A stretch of 6,449 nucleotides of DNA from Nitrospira sp. (lineage in GTDB: Bacteria > Nitrospirota > Nitrospiria > Nitrospirales > Nitrospiraceae), in contig VGXD01000120.1 in NCBI GenBank assembly GCA_016873525.1, forward strand, positions 1 through 6,449, in the 5' to 3' direction. Positions 1 through 5,510 of the stretch are shown one piece after another. Every line of letters begins with the position of its first letter. The first letter of the stretch is position 1. A program made the translations under genes and the position numbers. The notes beneath the pieces were generated by a model. That model worked only from the letters and a program-made list of their open reading frames with translations. It searched no databases and was not told the DNA's origin.

Positions 1-601
1 CCCTTCCGTGGCCGGGCTGGTGGAAGAGGGGCTCAGGGGCCGGCCCGAACTCCTCGGCGGACGAGACCGGCTCCAGGCCAGCCAGGAACTGCTTCAAGCC
101 GTCAAGGCGCTCAACTTCGGGGAGATTTCCGGAGTGGGAACCGTCGGGATCACGAAATATGGGGACATCCACGACAGCGGCATTCCCCAGGATGGAGTGG
201 CCCCGCTCTGGGGTTTCGGGGTCACGGCCAGGCTTCCCTTGTTCACCGGATTTAAAATTCAAAACCAGATCGCCGAAGCGGGGCACCGCCAAGGCGAGGC
301 CGAACAGGACATCCAGAACCTGGCCAACGAAGTCGTCCTCCAGGTCGTCCGCGCCTCCCTCAGCCAGACCACGGCCGCCGAGCAGATTACGCTGGAACAG
401 GAACGGGTGAATTTTGCCAAGGAGGCCGTGCACCTCTCCCAGGAGCGCTACAAACTGGGGCTCAGCTCGATCGTGGAAGTCGTCAGGGCCACCACGGCCC
501 TCTTCGACGCGGAGTCCCGCCTGGCCGAAGCCCAATACGTCTACAAGAAAAGCCAGTCTCTGCTGGCCTATGCCGCAGGACAGGAATATCGGAAGCACTA
601 G
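1..601 (+). CDS. TolC-family outer-membrane efflux protein, C-terminal part (5' end outside window)
   Basis: The reading frame is open from the first bases (first full codon at base 2) to a TAG at 599-601, giving about 199 residues. This is the C-terminal half of an outer-membrane efflux protein (OEP/TolC fold), which forms a trimeric barrel plus periplasmic helical tunnel for type I or RND/MFP export systems. Seen directly: RPELLGGRDRLQA opening the second repeat, a beta-strand pair ending in PLFTGF (bases 236-253), a long Ala/Glu/Gln-rich helical stretch, then ERYKLGLSSIVEV and a terminal AEAQYVYKKSQSLLAYAAG typical of the family. It closely resembles the next two genes, so it is the first visible member of a tandem set. 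A GTG at base 8 lies mid-domain and is not a believable start. The signal peptide and first repeat must lie upstream. The exported substrate cannot be told from the sequence. Confidence 0.9.
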   Translation, partial: PSVAGLVEEGLRGRPELLGGRDRLQASQELLQAVKALNFGEISGVGTVGITKYGDIHDSGIPQDGVAPLWGFGVTARLPLFTGFKIQNQIAEAGHRQGEAEQDIQNLANEVVLQVVRASLSQTTAAEQITLEQERVNFAKEAVHLSQERYKLGLSSIVEVVRATTALFDAESRLAEAQYVYKKSQSLLAYAAGQEYRKH

Positions 602-742
602 CGAGAGACGCGGAAGAGTAATCAGTGAACAGTCATCGGTTGTTGGTTCGGAAATCAGGAGAAGATTGGTCGGTTGACAGTTGTCGGTTCCGAAAACTGA
701 ACACTGACGACTGACAACGGATCACTCTTCAAGGAGAAGCCC
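602..742. repeat. Intergenic region with imperfect direct repeat and long imperfect hairpin
   Basis: This is the gap between the first and second TolC genes. The 16-base segment at 639-654 (GTTGTTGGTTCGGAAA) recurs at 680-695 with two mismatches. The second copy lies in an imperfect hairpin: bases 673-690 pair with 699-718 (GTTG/CAAC at the base, CAGT and GTC blocks inside, one mismatch and a small bulge), with a CGAAAA-rich loop. The segment is made of shuffled GTTG/CAGT/GAC words and has no coding potential. It looks like a dispersed intergenic repeat or the remnant of one. No T-tract follows the hairpin, so it is not a classical terminator. The Shine-Dalgarno of the next gene (AAGGAG, 731-736) lies at its right end. 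Confidence 0.5.
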
Positions 743-2128
743 ATGATGCGGTCACAGGCTATGCGAATTGGGGCTCTGGCGATCGGGCTCTTGCCCTGTC
801 TCTGGGCTGGGACCGGCGCCGCAGCCGAGGGCCCCGCTGCAAGACCGGCACAGCCGGCCCCCCTCAAGCTCTCCTGGGAAGACGCAGTCAAGAACGGCGT
901 CAAACAACATCCCTTGATACTGGCCGCCCAGCGTGGCGTGTTGGAAACCGAAGCGGTGGGCAAACAAATCGCCGCCGTGAATTACCCCCAAGTCTCCGGC
1001 ATCCTCGCCAATTCACTCGGCAACACCCGCGTCCTCTCGAATTTGGGCGTCTCCGGGTCTCTGCCCAAGCCCACGAACTACATGACCGACCCAGGGGCCA
1101 GGGTGGATTTCCTGATCACCGACTTCGGCCGCACCGCCCACAAGGTCCTGGCGAGCAAGGCCCTCATGGCCTCGGCCGAGCAACAGGTCTTCACAAGCAA
1201 GGCCCTGGTGATTTTGAACGTGGAACAGGCCTACCTGGCCTGCCTCAAACAGCAGAAGCTGGTGGCGATCACACGCGAGGTCTTGACGGAACGTCGCTTG
1301 ATCCGGGACCAGGCCGAATCCATGTACCGCCATCAGTTGCGCTCGAAGCTGGACCTGGACCTGGTCTCGGTTGAAGTGTCCAAGGCCGAGCTGGATTTCA
1401 TCAAAGCCCAGAACGACCTCCTGGCCGCCTTCGCCGCCCTGAACGCGGCCATGGGCCTCCAGGACCCGGTGCAATACGTCCTGGACGATGTGCAACCGGC
1501 TGTGTCCCCTGCCCCGCCGCTCCCCCCCCTGTTCAGGGAAGCTCTCGACCGGAGACCGGAGTTGCTCGGCAGCAAGGATCGAGTCCAGGCGGCTGAGGAG
1601 GCTCTCAAAGCCGCCCAGGCCTTGAACTACGGCAGCATCACCGCCGTCGGCGCAGCAGGCTATGGCTGGTGGGCCCGTCAGGAAGTCATCAGCGCAAATG
1701 GGAATCCAAACAACCCCGGCGCGCAGCAGGGCTGGTGGGGCGCCGGGTTCTCCTCGACGACTCCTTTGTTCACCGGATTCCGCATCGAGGCCGAGATCGA
1801 CCAGGCCGAGGCCCTGACCGGCGAAGCGCGGGCGACCACGAAGAGCCTCGCCAACGACGTCGTCCTTCAAGTGGCCAAGGCCTATTTGAACCAGCTCACA
1901 GCCGAGCAACAAATCACCGTGATGCAGGACCGGGTTGACCAGGCCCGCAACGCGCTCACATTGGCGCGGGAGCGGTACAAAGCCGGCCTGGCCTCAATCC
2001 TGGATGTCACCACCGCCACGGCCGACCTCTTGGCCGCCCAAACAGGCTTGGCCGAGGCCCAGTACGGTTACCTGGCCGGCAAGTATGCCCTGGCCTATGC
2101 GATGGGCGCCGAGTATGGGCGCTACTGA
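743..2128 (+). CDS. TolC-family outer-membrane efflux protein (second tandem copy)
   Basis: A 461-residue outer-membrane efflux protein, the usual size for the TolC family. The start at 743 follows AAGGAG (731-736) with a 6-base spacer; in-frame ATGs at 746 and 761 are alternatives. Residues 1-28 form a Sec signal peptide (positive N-terminus, hydrophobic core at about 9-22, probable cut after A28 in GAAA). The mature part shows the two-repeat OEP layout: LSWEDAVKNGVKQHPL near the N-terminus, a first strand pair ending in VDFLITDFGR, helices with SKLDLDLVSVEV, the second repeat from RRPELLGSKDRVQA, PLFTGF at residues 341-346, and ERYKAGLASILDV from about residue 410. It should form a trimeric outer-membrane and periplasmic exit duct. 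Only 15 bases separate it from the next paralog, so the two are probably co-transcribed. No adaptor or pump gene is visible, so the substrate is unknown. The cysteine in the signal peptide (LLPC) does not fit a lipobox well. Confidence 0.93.
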   Translation: MMRSQAMRIGALAIGLLPCLWAGTGAAAEGPAARPAQPAPLKLSWEDAVKNGVKQHPLILAAQRGVLETEAVGKQIAAVNYPQVSGILANSLGNTRVLSNLGVSGSLPKPTNYMTDPGARVDFLITDFGRTAHKVLASKALMASAEQQVFTSKALVILNVEQAYLACLKQQKLVAITREVLTERRLIRDQAESMYRHQLRSKLDLDLVSVEVSKAELDFIKAQNDLLAAFAALNAAMGLQDPVQYVLDDVQPAVSPAPPLPPLFREALDRRPELLGSKDRVQAAEEALKAAQALNYGSITAVGAAGYGWWARQEVISANGNPNNPGAQQGWWGAGFSSTTPLFTGFRIEAEIDQAEALTGEARATTKSLANDVVLQVAKAYLNQLTAEQQITVMQDRVDQARNALTLARERYKAGLASILDVTTATADLLAAQTGLAEAQYGYLAGKYALAYAMGAEYGRY

Positions 2129-2143
2129 TCAGAGGGACGAGGG

Positions 2144-3556
2144 GTGAGCGATCGGATGCGTCTTCTTCGCGCCATGCTGTTCTGGCCCCTGGCCGCCGCC
2201 TGGATCTTCGGCGGACCGGGAGCCCTCGCGGCATCGCTTCCGGCTGAGGCGGGACAGAAGGCGGGACAGGAATCGGCTCCGCCCAAGGCGGCCGGCGCCT
2301 TTCTCGGATATAAAGTTGCGATCCAGATCGGCCTCGAACAGCATCCCCTGGTGAAAAAATCGCAGCAGTCTGCCTTGGCCGCCGATGCCGTTACCCAACA
2401 GGCCAAGGCCCACTACTATCCGCAAATCGACGCCTATGCGATTCAGACCGGCGGAACCATTCGGCCGTTGAGCGCGTTCAACGTGGCCGGCGCTCAAAAC
2501 AAGCCGACCTCCTACATTCAGAACGCGGGGGTGATGGCCAACCAACTGATCTACGATTTCGGCCAGACCGCGCAAAAAGTGCTGGCCGAGCGGGCGAACA
2601 GCGCGGCGGCAGAAAAGGACATCCTGACCCACAAGGCCCTGGTCATCCTGACGGTGCAGCAGGCCTACCTCGACTGTCTCCGCCAGACACGGCTGGTGCA
2701 GATTGCGGAGGAGACCGTGAGGGAGCGCGGCAAAATCCGTGACCAGGTGGCGGCTCTGTACAAGCACCAGTTGAAATCCAAGCTGGACCTGGACCTGATC
2801 TCCGTCGAGCTGAAAAATGCCGAGGTCTTGCTGGCCCAGGCCAAGAACAACCTCCGCGCCTCCTTTGCCTCTCTGAAAAACGCCATGGGCGTGCGCGGGC
2901 CGGATGACTACACGCTCGAAGAGGTGCCGGTCACCCTCTCCCCGATCGACACCCTCGAACTCCTCAGGCAGGAGAGCCTCGCGCAGCGGCCCGAGTTGCT
3001 GAGCAGCGCAGACCGAATCCGCTCCGCTGAGGCGCAGATCAAATCGGCCCAAGCCCTCTACCTGCCGACTATTTCAGCCGCCGGCATGGGCGGCGTGATC
3101 CACTTCAGCGACGCGCCGACCAACCAAGACCCTGGCGCCACCCCCGGCTTCACCCAAACCTGGTGGGGCGCGGCCGCCACCCTCTCCGTTCCCCTCTTTA
3201 CCGGTTTCTTAATCGAAAACCGCGTGGCCGAGGCCAGGCAGCAACAATACAAGGAAGAACAAAAGAAGATGGACCTGGCCAACAGGGTGGTCCTGGAGGT
3301 GACGGAGTCCTACCTGACCCTGCAAACCGCCAAGCAGCAAACCAAGGTAGCGGAGCAAGAAGTGGCTGCGGCGCGGGAAGCCCTCACCCTGGCCAAGGAA
3401 CGCTACCGCCTGGGCCTCTCCTCCATCATCGACGTCACGACGGCCACCACCGAACTGGTCGGAGCGGAAGTCCGTCTGGCCGACACCAACTATGCCTACA
3501 AGGCCAGCGCCGTCGCCGTGGCCTATGCCGCCGGCACAGGCTACCAGCAGTATTGA
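2144..3556 (+). CDS. TolC-family outer-membrane efflux protein (third tandem copy)
   Basis: A 470-residue paralog of the two preceding genes. A GTG start at 2144 is supported by AGAGGG (2131-2136) with a 7-base spacer. An in-frame ATG at 2156, with GAGGGG (2139-2144) upstream, is a real alternative that would keep the signal peptide intact. The signal peptide spans about residues 1-30 (MLFWPLAAAWIFGG core, cut near ALA-A). The mature protein has the OEP two-repeat plan: YKVAIQIGLEQHPLV, a strand ending in NQLIYDFGQ, SKLDLDLISVEL in the first helical hairpin, the second repeat from QRPELLSSADRI, PLFTGF at residues 350-355, and ERYRLGLSSIIDV from about residue 419. It shares an 18-base identical stretch with the second copy (1346-1363 and 2780-2797). 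Its role is as an outer-membrane exit duct with substrate unknown. Whether the paralogs assemble together or separately cannot be told here. Confidence 0.93.
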   Translation: MSDRMRLLRAMLFWPLAAAWIFGGPGALAASLPAEAGQKAGQESAPPKAAGAFLGYKVAIQIGLEQHPLVKKSQQSALAADAVTQQAKAHYYPQIDAYAIQTGGTIRPLSAFNVAGAQNKPTSYIQNAGVMANQLIYDFGQTAQKVLAERANSAAAEKDILTHKALVILTVQQAYLDCLRQTRLVQIAEETVRERGKIRDQVAALYKHQLKSKLDLDLISVELKNAEVLLAQAKNNLRASFASLKNAMGVRGPDDYTLEEVPVTLSPIDTLELLRQESLAQRPELLSSADRIRSAEAQIKSAQALYLPTISAAGMGGVIHFSDAPTNQDPGATPGFTQTWWGAAATLSVPLFTGFLIENRVAEARQQQYKEEQKKMDLANRVVLEVTESYLTLQTAKQQTKVAEQEVAAAREALTLAKERYRLGLSSIIDVTTATTELVGAEVRLADTNYAYKASAVAVAYAAGTGYQQY

Positions 3557-3711
3557 CCCTCTTTCTTCCCCTGCCCTCTCGCTCAGCGCTCTTGTCCCGG
3601 CTCCGAATTAACCAAAAGTTTACGCAGGGTTGACAGGGACGGAATAGCCATCAGGCACCATTGCCTTGTGAATGGCTGAAAGCGCCGTCGGCATCTTGAA
3701 AGGAGAGGCCT
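3557..3711. other. Intergenic region after the TolC cluster, no clear terminator
   Basis: These 155 bases lie between the TolC cluster and the next small gene. The first part is pyrimidine-rich. A TTGACA hexamer at 3630-3635 looks like a -35 box, but I see no acceptable -10 box 16-18 bases downstream. A small 5-bp inverted repeat (AGGCA 3653-3657, TGCCT 3662-3666) has a 4-base loop. No hairpin with a T-tract is present, so read-through from the TolC genes is possible. A Shine-Dalgarno (AAAGGAG, 3699-3705) ends the region. Confidence 0.4.
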
Positions 3712-3885
3712 ATGCCCGCAAATCTTTCCAGCTTGATCCTGTTGCCCGTGGGGGCGGCTGTATTGGCCCCGCTCCTTTATGCCATTGCCACTCTGCGCGG
3801 CATGAAACACCGCTGTCTGTATCCTCTGCTGCGCCTCAAAGAGCGGAATGGGAACACATTCGTGCTGAAAGTAGAGAAAGACTAA
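3712..3885 (+). CDS. Small single-pass membrane protein, 57 aa, unknown function
   Basis: ATG at 3712 is preceded by AAAGGAG (3699-3705) with a 6-base spacer, and the frame ends at TAA 3883-3885. The product is 57 residues. Residues about 5-28 form one hydrophobic helix (SSLILLPVGAAVLAPLLYAI) and the rest is a basic, soluble tail beginning RGMKHR and ending LKVEKD. With positive residues directly after the helix, the tail is predicted to face the cytoplasm. The stop is only 14 bases before the CBS-domain gene, so the two are probably translated from one mRNA. A longer frame overlapping this gene (3672-3899) fuses upstream of the CBS gene but lacks its own ribosome site and is less believable. 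I do not recognise the family. The strong ribosome site, helix and spacing make it a credible gene, perhaps an accessory subunit of the neighbouring membrane protein. Confidence 0.65.
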   Translation: MPANLSSLILLPVGAAVLAPLLYAIATLRGMKHRCLYPLLRLKERNGNTFVLKVEKD

Positions 3886-3899
3886 CCAAGGAGGGACAC

Positions 3900-4283
3900 A
3901 TGGTCACAGCAAGGCAGCTCATGAAACAAAACCTGGCAAAGATTCCACACATGGCTTCGGCTTCGGATGCAGCCAGAATCATGAAGGAGCGGAGGATCGG
4001 AAGCGTGCTGGTCGAGCAGAATGCGCGGATTGTAGGGATTGTCACCGAGACAGACATCGTGCGAGAGGTGGTCGGCGCAGAACTGCCGGCCCATCTCATC
4101 CGGGTGAGGGACATCATGAGCAGTCCTGTGGTGGGAATTGATGAGTGTCGGTCGATCACCGAGGCTGCCGACCTCATGGAGCGGAACGGAACGCGTCACC
4201 TCGCGGTGTTGAAATCAGGGGACATCGTCGGGGTCCTATCGGTACGCGATCTCTTGCACCCGGTCTCGATCGATGAATTTTGA
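3900..4283 (+). CDS. Two-CBS-domain protein (probable adenine-nucleotide sensor)
   Basis: A 127-residue protein made almost wholly of a tandem CBS pair (Bateman module). ATG at 3900 is chosen because AAGGAGGG (3888-3895) lies 4 bases upstream; the same frame is open back to 3672, but that extension overlaps a small gene and has low-complexity, non-family sequence. CBS1 covers about residues 7-60 with RIGSVLVE and GIVTETDIVRE. CBS2 covers about 68-124 with VRDIMSSPVV, GTRHLAVL and GVLSVRDLL. The T/S-x-x-D signatures (T49/D52, S114/D117) are where CBS pairs usually contact the ribose of AMP, ATP or similar ligands. Stand-alone CBS pairs act as energy or nucleotide sensors that bind a partner protein. 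It sits between a small membrane protein and a PsiE-family protein, with a 44-base gap to the latter. The ligand and partner are inferred and not shown. Confidence 0.9.
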   Translation: MVTARQLMKQNLAKIPHMASASDAARIMKERRIGSVLVEQNARIVGIVTETDIVREVVGAELPAHLIRVRDIMSSPVVGIDECRSITEAADLMERNGTRHLAVLKSGDIVGVLSVRDLLHPVSIDEF

Positions 4284-4327
4284 CTGAATGCACCGGTGGC
4301 CGGCGGCATCAAAAGGAGGACCTGTGT

Positions 4328-4789
4328 ATGACGTGTATTGTACAAACCGTCGAACAGGCAGCAGAGGTGGATCTGACGAAGCTCTGGATGCGCGGCATCA
4401 AACTGGCGCTCAGCCTGCTGATCGTCACGATCCTGGCCGCCATCACAGGCGGTATCGTCAAGACCTTCCTGGATTTACGTCTGCTCTTCCAGAGCCCGGT
4501 GGAGGTTGCTCTCCGTCAAGTTATCATCGACACCTTGATCATCCTCGCCGTGGTGGAGGTCTTCAAGACCACGCTCACGTACTTTTCAGAGGGACGCGTC
4601 AAGGTCACGTTTATTGTGGATACCATCCTGGTCGTCATGCTGACCGAGGTGATCGCCCAGTGGTTCAAGGGCGAGAGCCTCACTCATCTGGCCGTCTTGG
4701 GCGGGATTCTGCTTACGCTCGGCGCCATGCGGGTCCTGGCCGTCCGATTCTCCCCGGTCCAAGGCGATCCGATCAGAACAAGCGTCTGA
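4328..4789 (+). CDS. PsiE-family (phosphate-starvation-inducible E) membrane protein
   Basis: A 153-residue integral membrane protein, slightly longer than E. coli PsiE. The start at ATG 4328 is supported by AAAGGAGG (4312-4319) with an 8-base spacer; the frame is open back to 4280 (TTG), but that start overlaps the CBS gene stop and has no ribosome site. Four hydrophobic helices are visible at about residues 24-44, 63-79, 93-110 and 120-138. The PsiE-like features are a charged segment between helices 2 and 3 (VVEVFKTTLTYFSEGRVKV) and a helix-3 start of TFIVDTILVVMLTE. PsiE proteins are named for phosphate-starvation induction in E. coli, and their molecular function is unsettled. The gene is last in a likely operon with the 57-aa protein and the CBS protein, so a nucleotide-sensing role coupled to the membrane is plausible but inferred. 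No Pho box is apparent in the short upstream gap. Confidence 0.8.
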   Translation: MTCIVQTVEQAAEVDLTKLWMRGIKLALSLLIVTILAAITGGIVKTFLDLRLLFQSPVEVALRQVIIDTLIILAVVEVFKTTLTYFSEGRVKVTFIVDTILVVMLTEVIAQWFKGESLTHLAVLGGILLTLGAMRVLAVRFSPVQGDPIRTSV

Positions 4790-4835
4790 ACGCCGCGACG
4801 TTAAAATTTACATTCCCGCAACATGGGCTTAATTA

Positions 4836-4851
4836 GGATGACATGTCATCC
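4836..4851. promoter_or_regulatory. Perfect 16-bp palindrome, candidate operator
   Basis: GGATGACATGTCATCC equals its own reverse complement over all 16 bases. It sits immediately after the candidate -10 box, where a dimeric repressor could block transcription start. Without a spacer it is a poor RNA hairpin, so a protein-binding site is more likely than a terminator. The binding protein is unknown; the winged-helix protein encoded at 5195-5419 is one candidate by proximity only. Confidence 0.5.
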
Positions 4852-4888
4852 CGATAGACTGTCAAACATAGCGTGCTCCTGTGCCTGA

Positions 4889-4925
4889 ATGCTCTCTCCA
4901 GGGTTGTGCCCCCTGGGGAGAGCAT
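4889..4925 (+). promoter_or_regulatory. 15-bp stem-loop in the 5' leader of the small Cys protein
   Basis: ATGCTCTCTCCAGGG (4889-4903) pairs with CCCTGGGGAGAGCAT (4911-4925) over 15 positions, with a single T-G wobble and a 7-base loop (TTGTGCC). It lies 40 bases before the next start codon. On the + strand it is followed by A and not T, so it is not a standard intrinsic terminator. It could mark the 3' end of the psiE mRNA, protect the downstream mRNA, or act as a cis-regulatory element. The structure is certain from sequence; its role is not. Confidence 0.6.
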
Positions 4926-4948
4926 CGGGAGCGCAAAAAAAAAAATCG

Positions 4949-4959
4949 AAAGGAGGTGA
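4949..4959 (+). promoter_or_regulatory. Exceptionally strong Shine-Dalgarno
   Basis: AAAGGAGGTGA matches the complement of the standard bacterial 16S rRNA tail at 11 consecutive bases. The GGAGG core (4952-4956) is 8 bases from ATG 4965. This fixes the start of the 59-aa gene over the in-frame upstream ATG at 4881 and predicts high translation. Confidence 0.75.
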
Positions 4960-4964
4960 GAGAC

Positions 4965-5144
4965 ATGATCTGTTCCCATTGCGTGAATGGACAGACGAAC
5001 GAGGCGATTCTGTTGTGCGAGGAAGCCGTCGAGCCTTTTGACTTCCGCACGCCAGAGTGGTCACGATTCTGTCCGCAGGATTGGAGCGCCGGCGAGGATC
5101 TTGCGCTGGAGATCCACCGGGAGGTCGCCCGAGCCATCGGGTAG
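4965..5144 (+). CDS. Small cysteine-containing protein, 59 aa, unknown function
   Basis: ATG 4965 follows a near-ideal Shine-Dalgarno, and the frame ends at TAG 5142-5144. The 59-residue product begins MICSHC, a CxxC pair (C3, C6), with further cysteines at C18 and C36 (FCPQDW). The two outer elements resemble the knuckles of a zinc ribbon, though the second has one cysteine and no CxxC partner, so full four-Cys zinc binding would need C18 or a histidine (H5, H51). The C-terminus (about 43-58) is a probable amphipathic helix (GEDLALEIHREVARAI). The protein is acidic and has no signal peptide or membrane helix, so it is cytoplasmic. I do not recognise the family. The next gene begins 50 bases on, behind a hairpin, so the two are probably in one transcript. 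A metal- or redox-responsive role is possible but is only inferred from the cysteines. Confidence 0.7.
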   Translation: MICSHCVNGQTNEAILLCEEAVEPFDFRTPEWSRFCPQDWSAGEDLALEIHREVARAIG

Positions 5145-5145
5145 C

Positions 5146-5180
5146 CTCCCGGCACATTGAGGACTCTACTCTGCCGGGGG
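5146..5180 (+). promoter_or_regulatory. Intercistronic stem-loop just before a Shine-Dalgarno
   Basis: CTCCCGGCA (5146-5154) pairs with TGCCGGGGG (5172-5180) over 9 positions, with one T-G wobble and a 17-base loop. The stem ends one base before the Shine-Dalgarno AAAGGAG (5182-5188) of the next gene and begins one base after the preceding stop codon. No T-tract follows, so termination is unlikely. It may separate translation of the two genes, protect mRNA ends or control access to the ribosome site. Confidence 0.5.
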
Positions 5181-5194
5181 TAAAGGAGAGACCC

Positions 5195-5419
5195 ATGCCA
5201 CAGTGCCTTGCAAACCGTGAAGACCTCATATTGGACGTGCTCGACCGGACCGATTCGCTGACGATTGAACAGATGGCTGAGCGGATTCCGGCGCTGAGTT
5301 GGAATGACCTCTTCGAGACCATCGATGCGATGAGCCGCCGGGGCGCGATTATCCTCCGTCGCCGTGGGTTTGACTATGAGATCAGCGCCCGCCGAACCGC
5401 CATGCAGTTGCCCCGCTGA
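5195..5419 (+). CDS. Small probable winged-helix protein, 74 aa
   Basis: ATG 5195 is preceded by AAAGGAG (5182-5188) with a 6-base spacer, and the frame closes at TGA 5417-5419. The frame extends upstream to 5057 but would overlap the previous gene and lack a ribosome site. The 74-residue product reads as helix 1 (about 8-18, REDLILDVLDR), helix 2 (23-31, TIEQMAERI), a longer helix 3 (34-49, LSWNDLFETIDAMSRR) and a beta-hairpin or wing (51-63, AIILRRRGFDYEI). This is the order of a minimal winged helix. The Arg-rich wing (R55-R57) and basic C-terminus would suit DNA binding. It could regulate its own operon through the palindrome at 4836-4851, but that is inferred. The helix assignment is by eye, and a non-DNA-binding winged-helix adaptor is the main alternative. 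I do not know a named family for it. Confidence 0.7.
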   Translation: MPQCLANREDLILDVLDRTDSLTIEQMAERIPALSWNDLFETIDAMSRRGAIILRRRGFDYEISARRTAMQLPR

Positions 5420-5460
5420 TTTCACCGACCCTTTCGTGAGTCTTTGTACAGCCTCAGCGC

Positions 5461-5477
5461 TCGTTGCCCGGCAACGA
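5461..5477 (+). terminator. Weak hairpin after the winged-helix gene, possible terminator
   Basis: TCGTTGC (5461-5467) pairs perfectly with GCAACGA (5471-5477) around a CCG loop, giving a 7-bp stem 41 bases after the stop of the winged-helix gene. The T-rich stretch (ATTAATTTT) begins only about 11 bases later, not directly after the stem, so it is a poor intrinsic terminator. It is placed sensibly to insulate the arsenic module. It could equally be a protein-binding inverted repeat. Confidence 0.3.
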
Positions 5478-5510
5478 CAACGAAGTGATTAATTTTCTGA
5501 TCCGGCACTC

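Larger units (their letters stand above)
4790..4964. promoter_or_regulatory. Leader region of the small-protein pair (candidate promoter)
   Basis: These 175 bases follow psiE and are noticeably more AT-rich at their left end. A candidate promoter is TTTACA (4807-4812, 5 of 6 matches to the -35 consensus) with CTTAAT (4828-4833, 4 of 6) at a short 15-base spacing. It is only moderate. Downstream come a perfect palindrome (4836-4851), a 15-bp stem-loop (4889-4925), eleven A (4935-4945) and a very strong Shine-Dalgarno (4949-4959). The region is non-coding on the + strand; a 21-codon frame from ATG 4823 has no ribosome site. Confidence 0.35.

Noticed and set aside
674..703. TTGACA at 674-679 as a promoter for the second TolC gene
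   Set aside because: No acceptable -10 box lies 16-18 bases downstream, and the hexamer belongs to the repeat-like hairpin.
655..3052. Long open frames on the minus strand opposite the TolC genes (for example 1013-1912 and 2129-3052)
   Set aside because: They are antisense shadows of GC-rich coding sequence, with no ribosome site or family features, and the + strand frames clearly encode TolC proteins.
3672..3899. N-terminal extension of the CBS protein from 3672
   Set aside because: It has no ribosome site at 3672, overlaps the 57-aa gene in another frame, and the extension has no CBS-like sequence; ATG 3900 has a strong ribosome site.
4288..4836. 182-residue + strand frame overlapping psiE
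   Set aside because: It is an out-of-frame shadow of psiE with a composition rich in Gly, Arg and His and no domain signal.
4823..4888. 21-codon frame from ATG 4823 as a leader peptide
   Set aside because: No ribosome site precedes it and it overlaps the candidate promoter and palindrome.
4889..4945. Hairpin plus A11 as an intrinsic terminator
   Set aside because: On the + strand the tract after the stem is A, not T. On the minus strand the T tract comes before the stem, so neither strand has the right order.
4846..5425. Minus-strand frames of 158 and 187 residues across the small-protein pair
   Set aside because: No ribosome site or recognisable domain; the + strand holds two well-started small genes in the same stretch.
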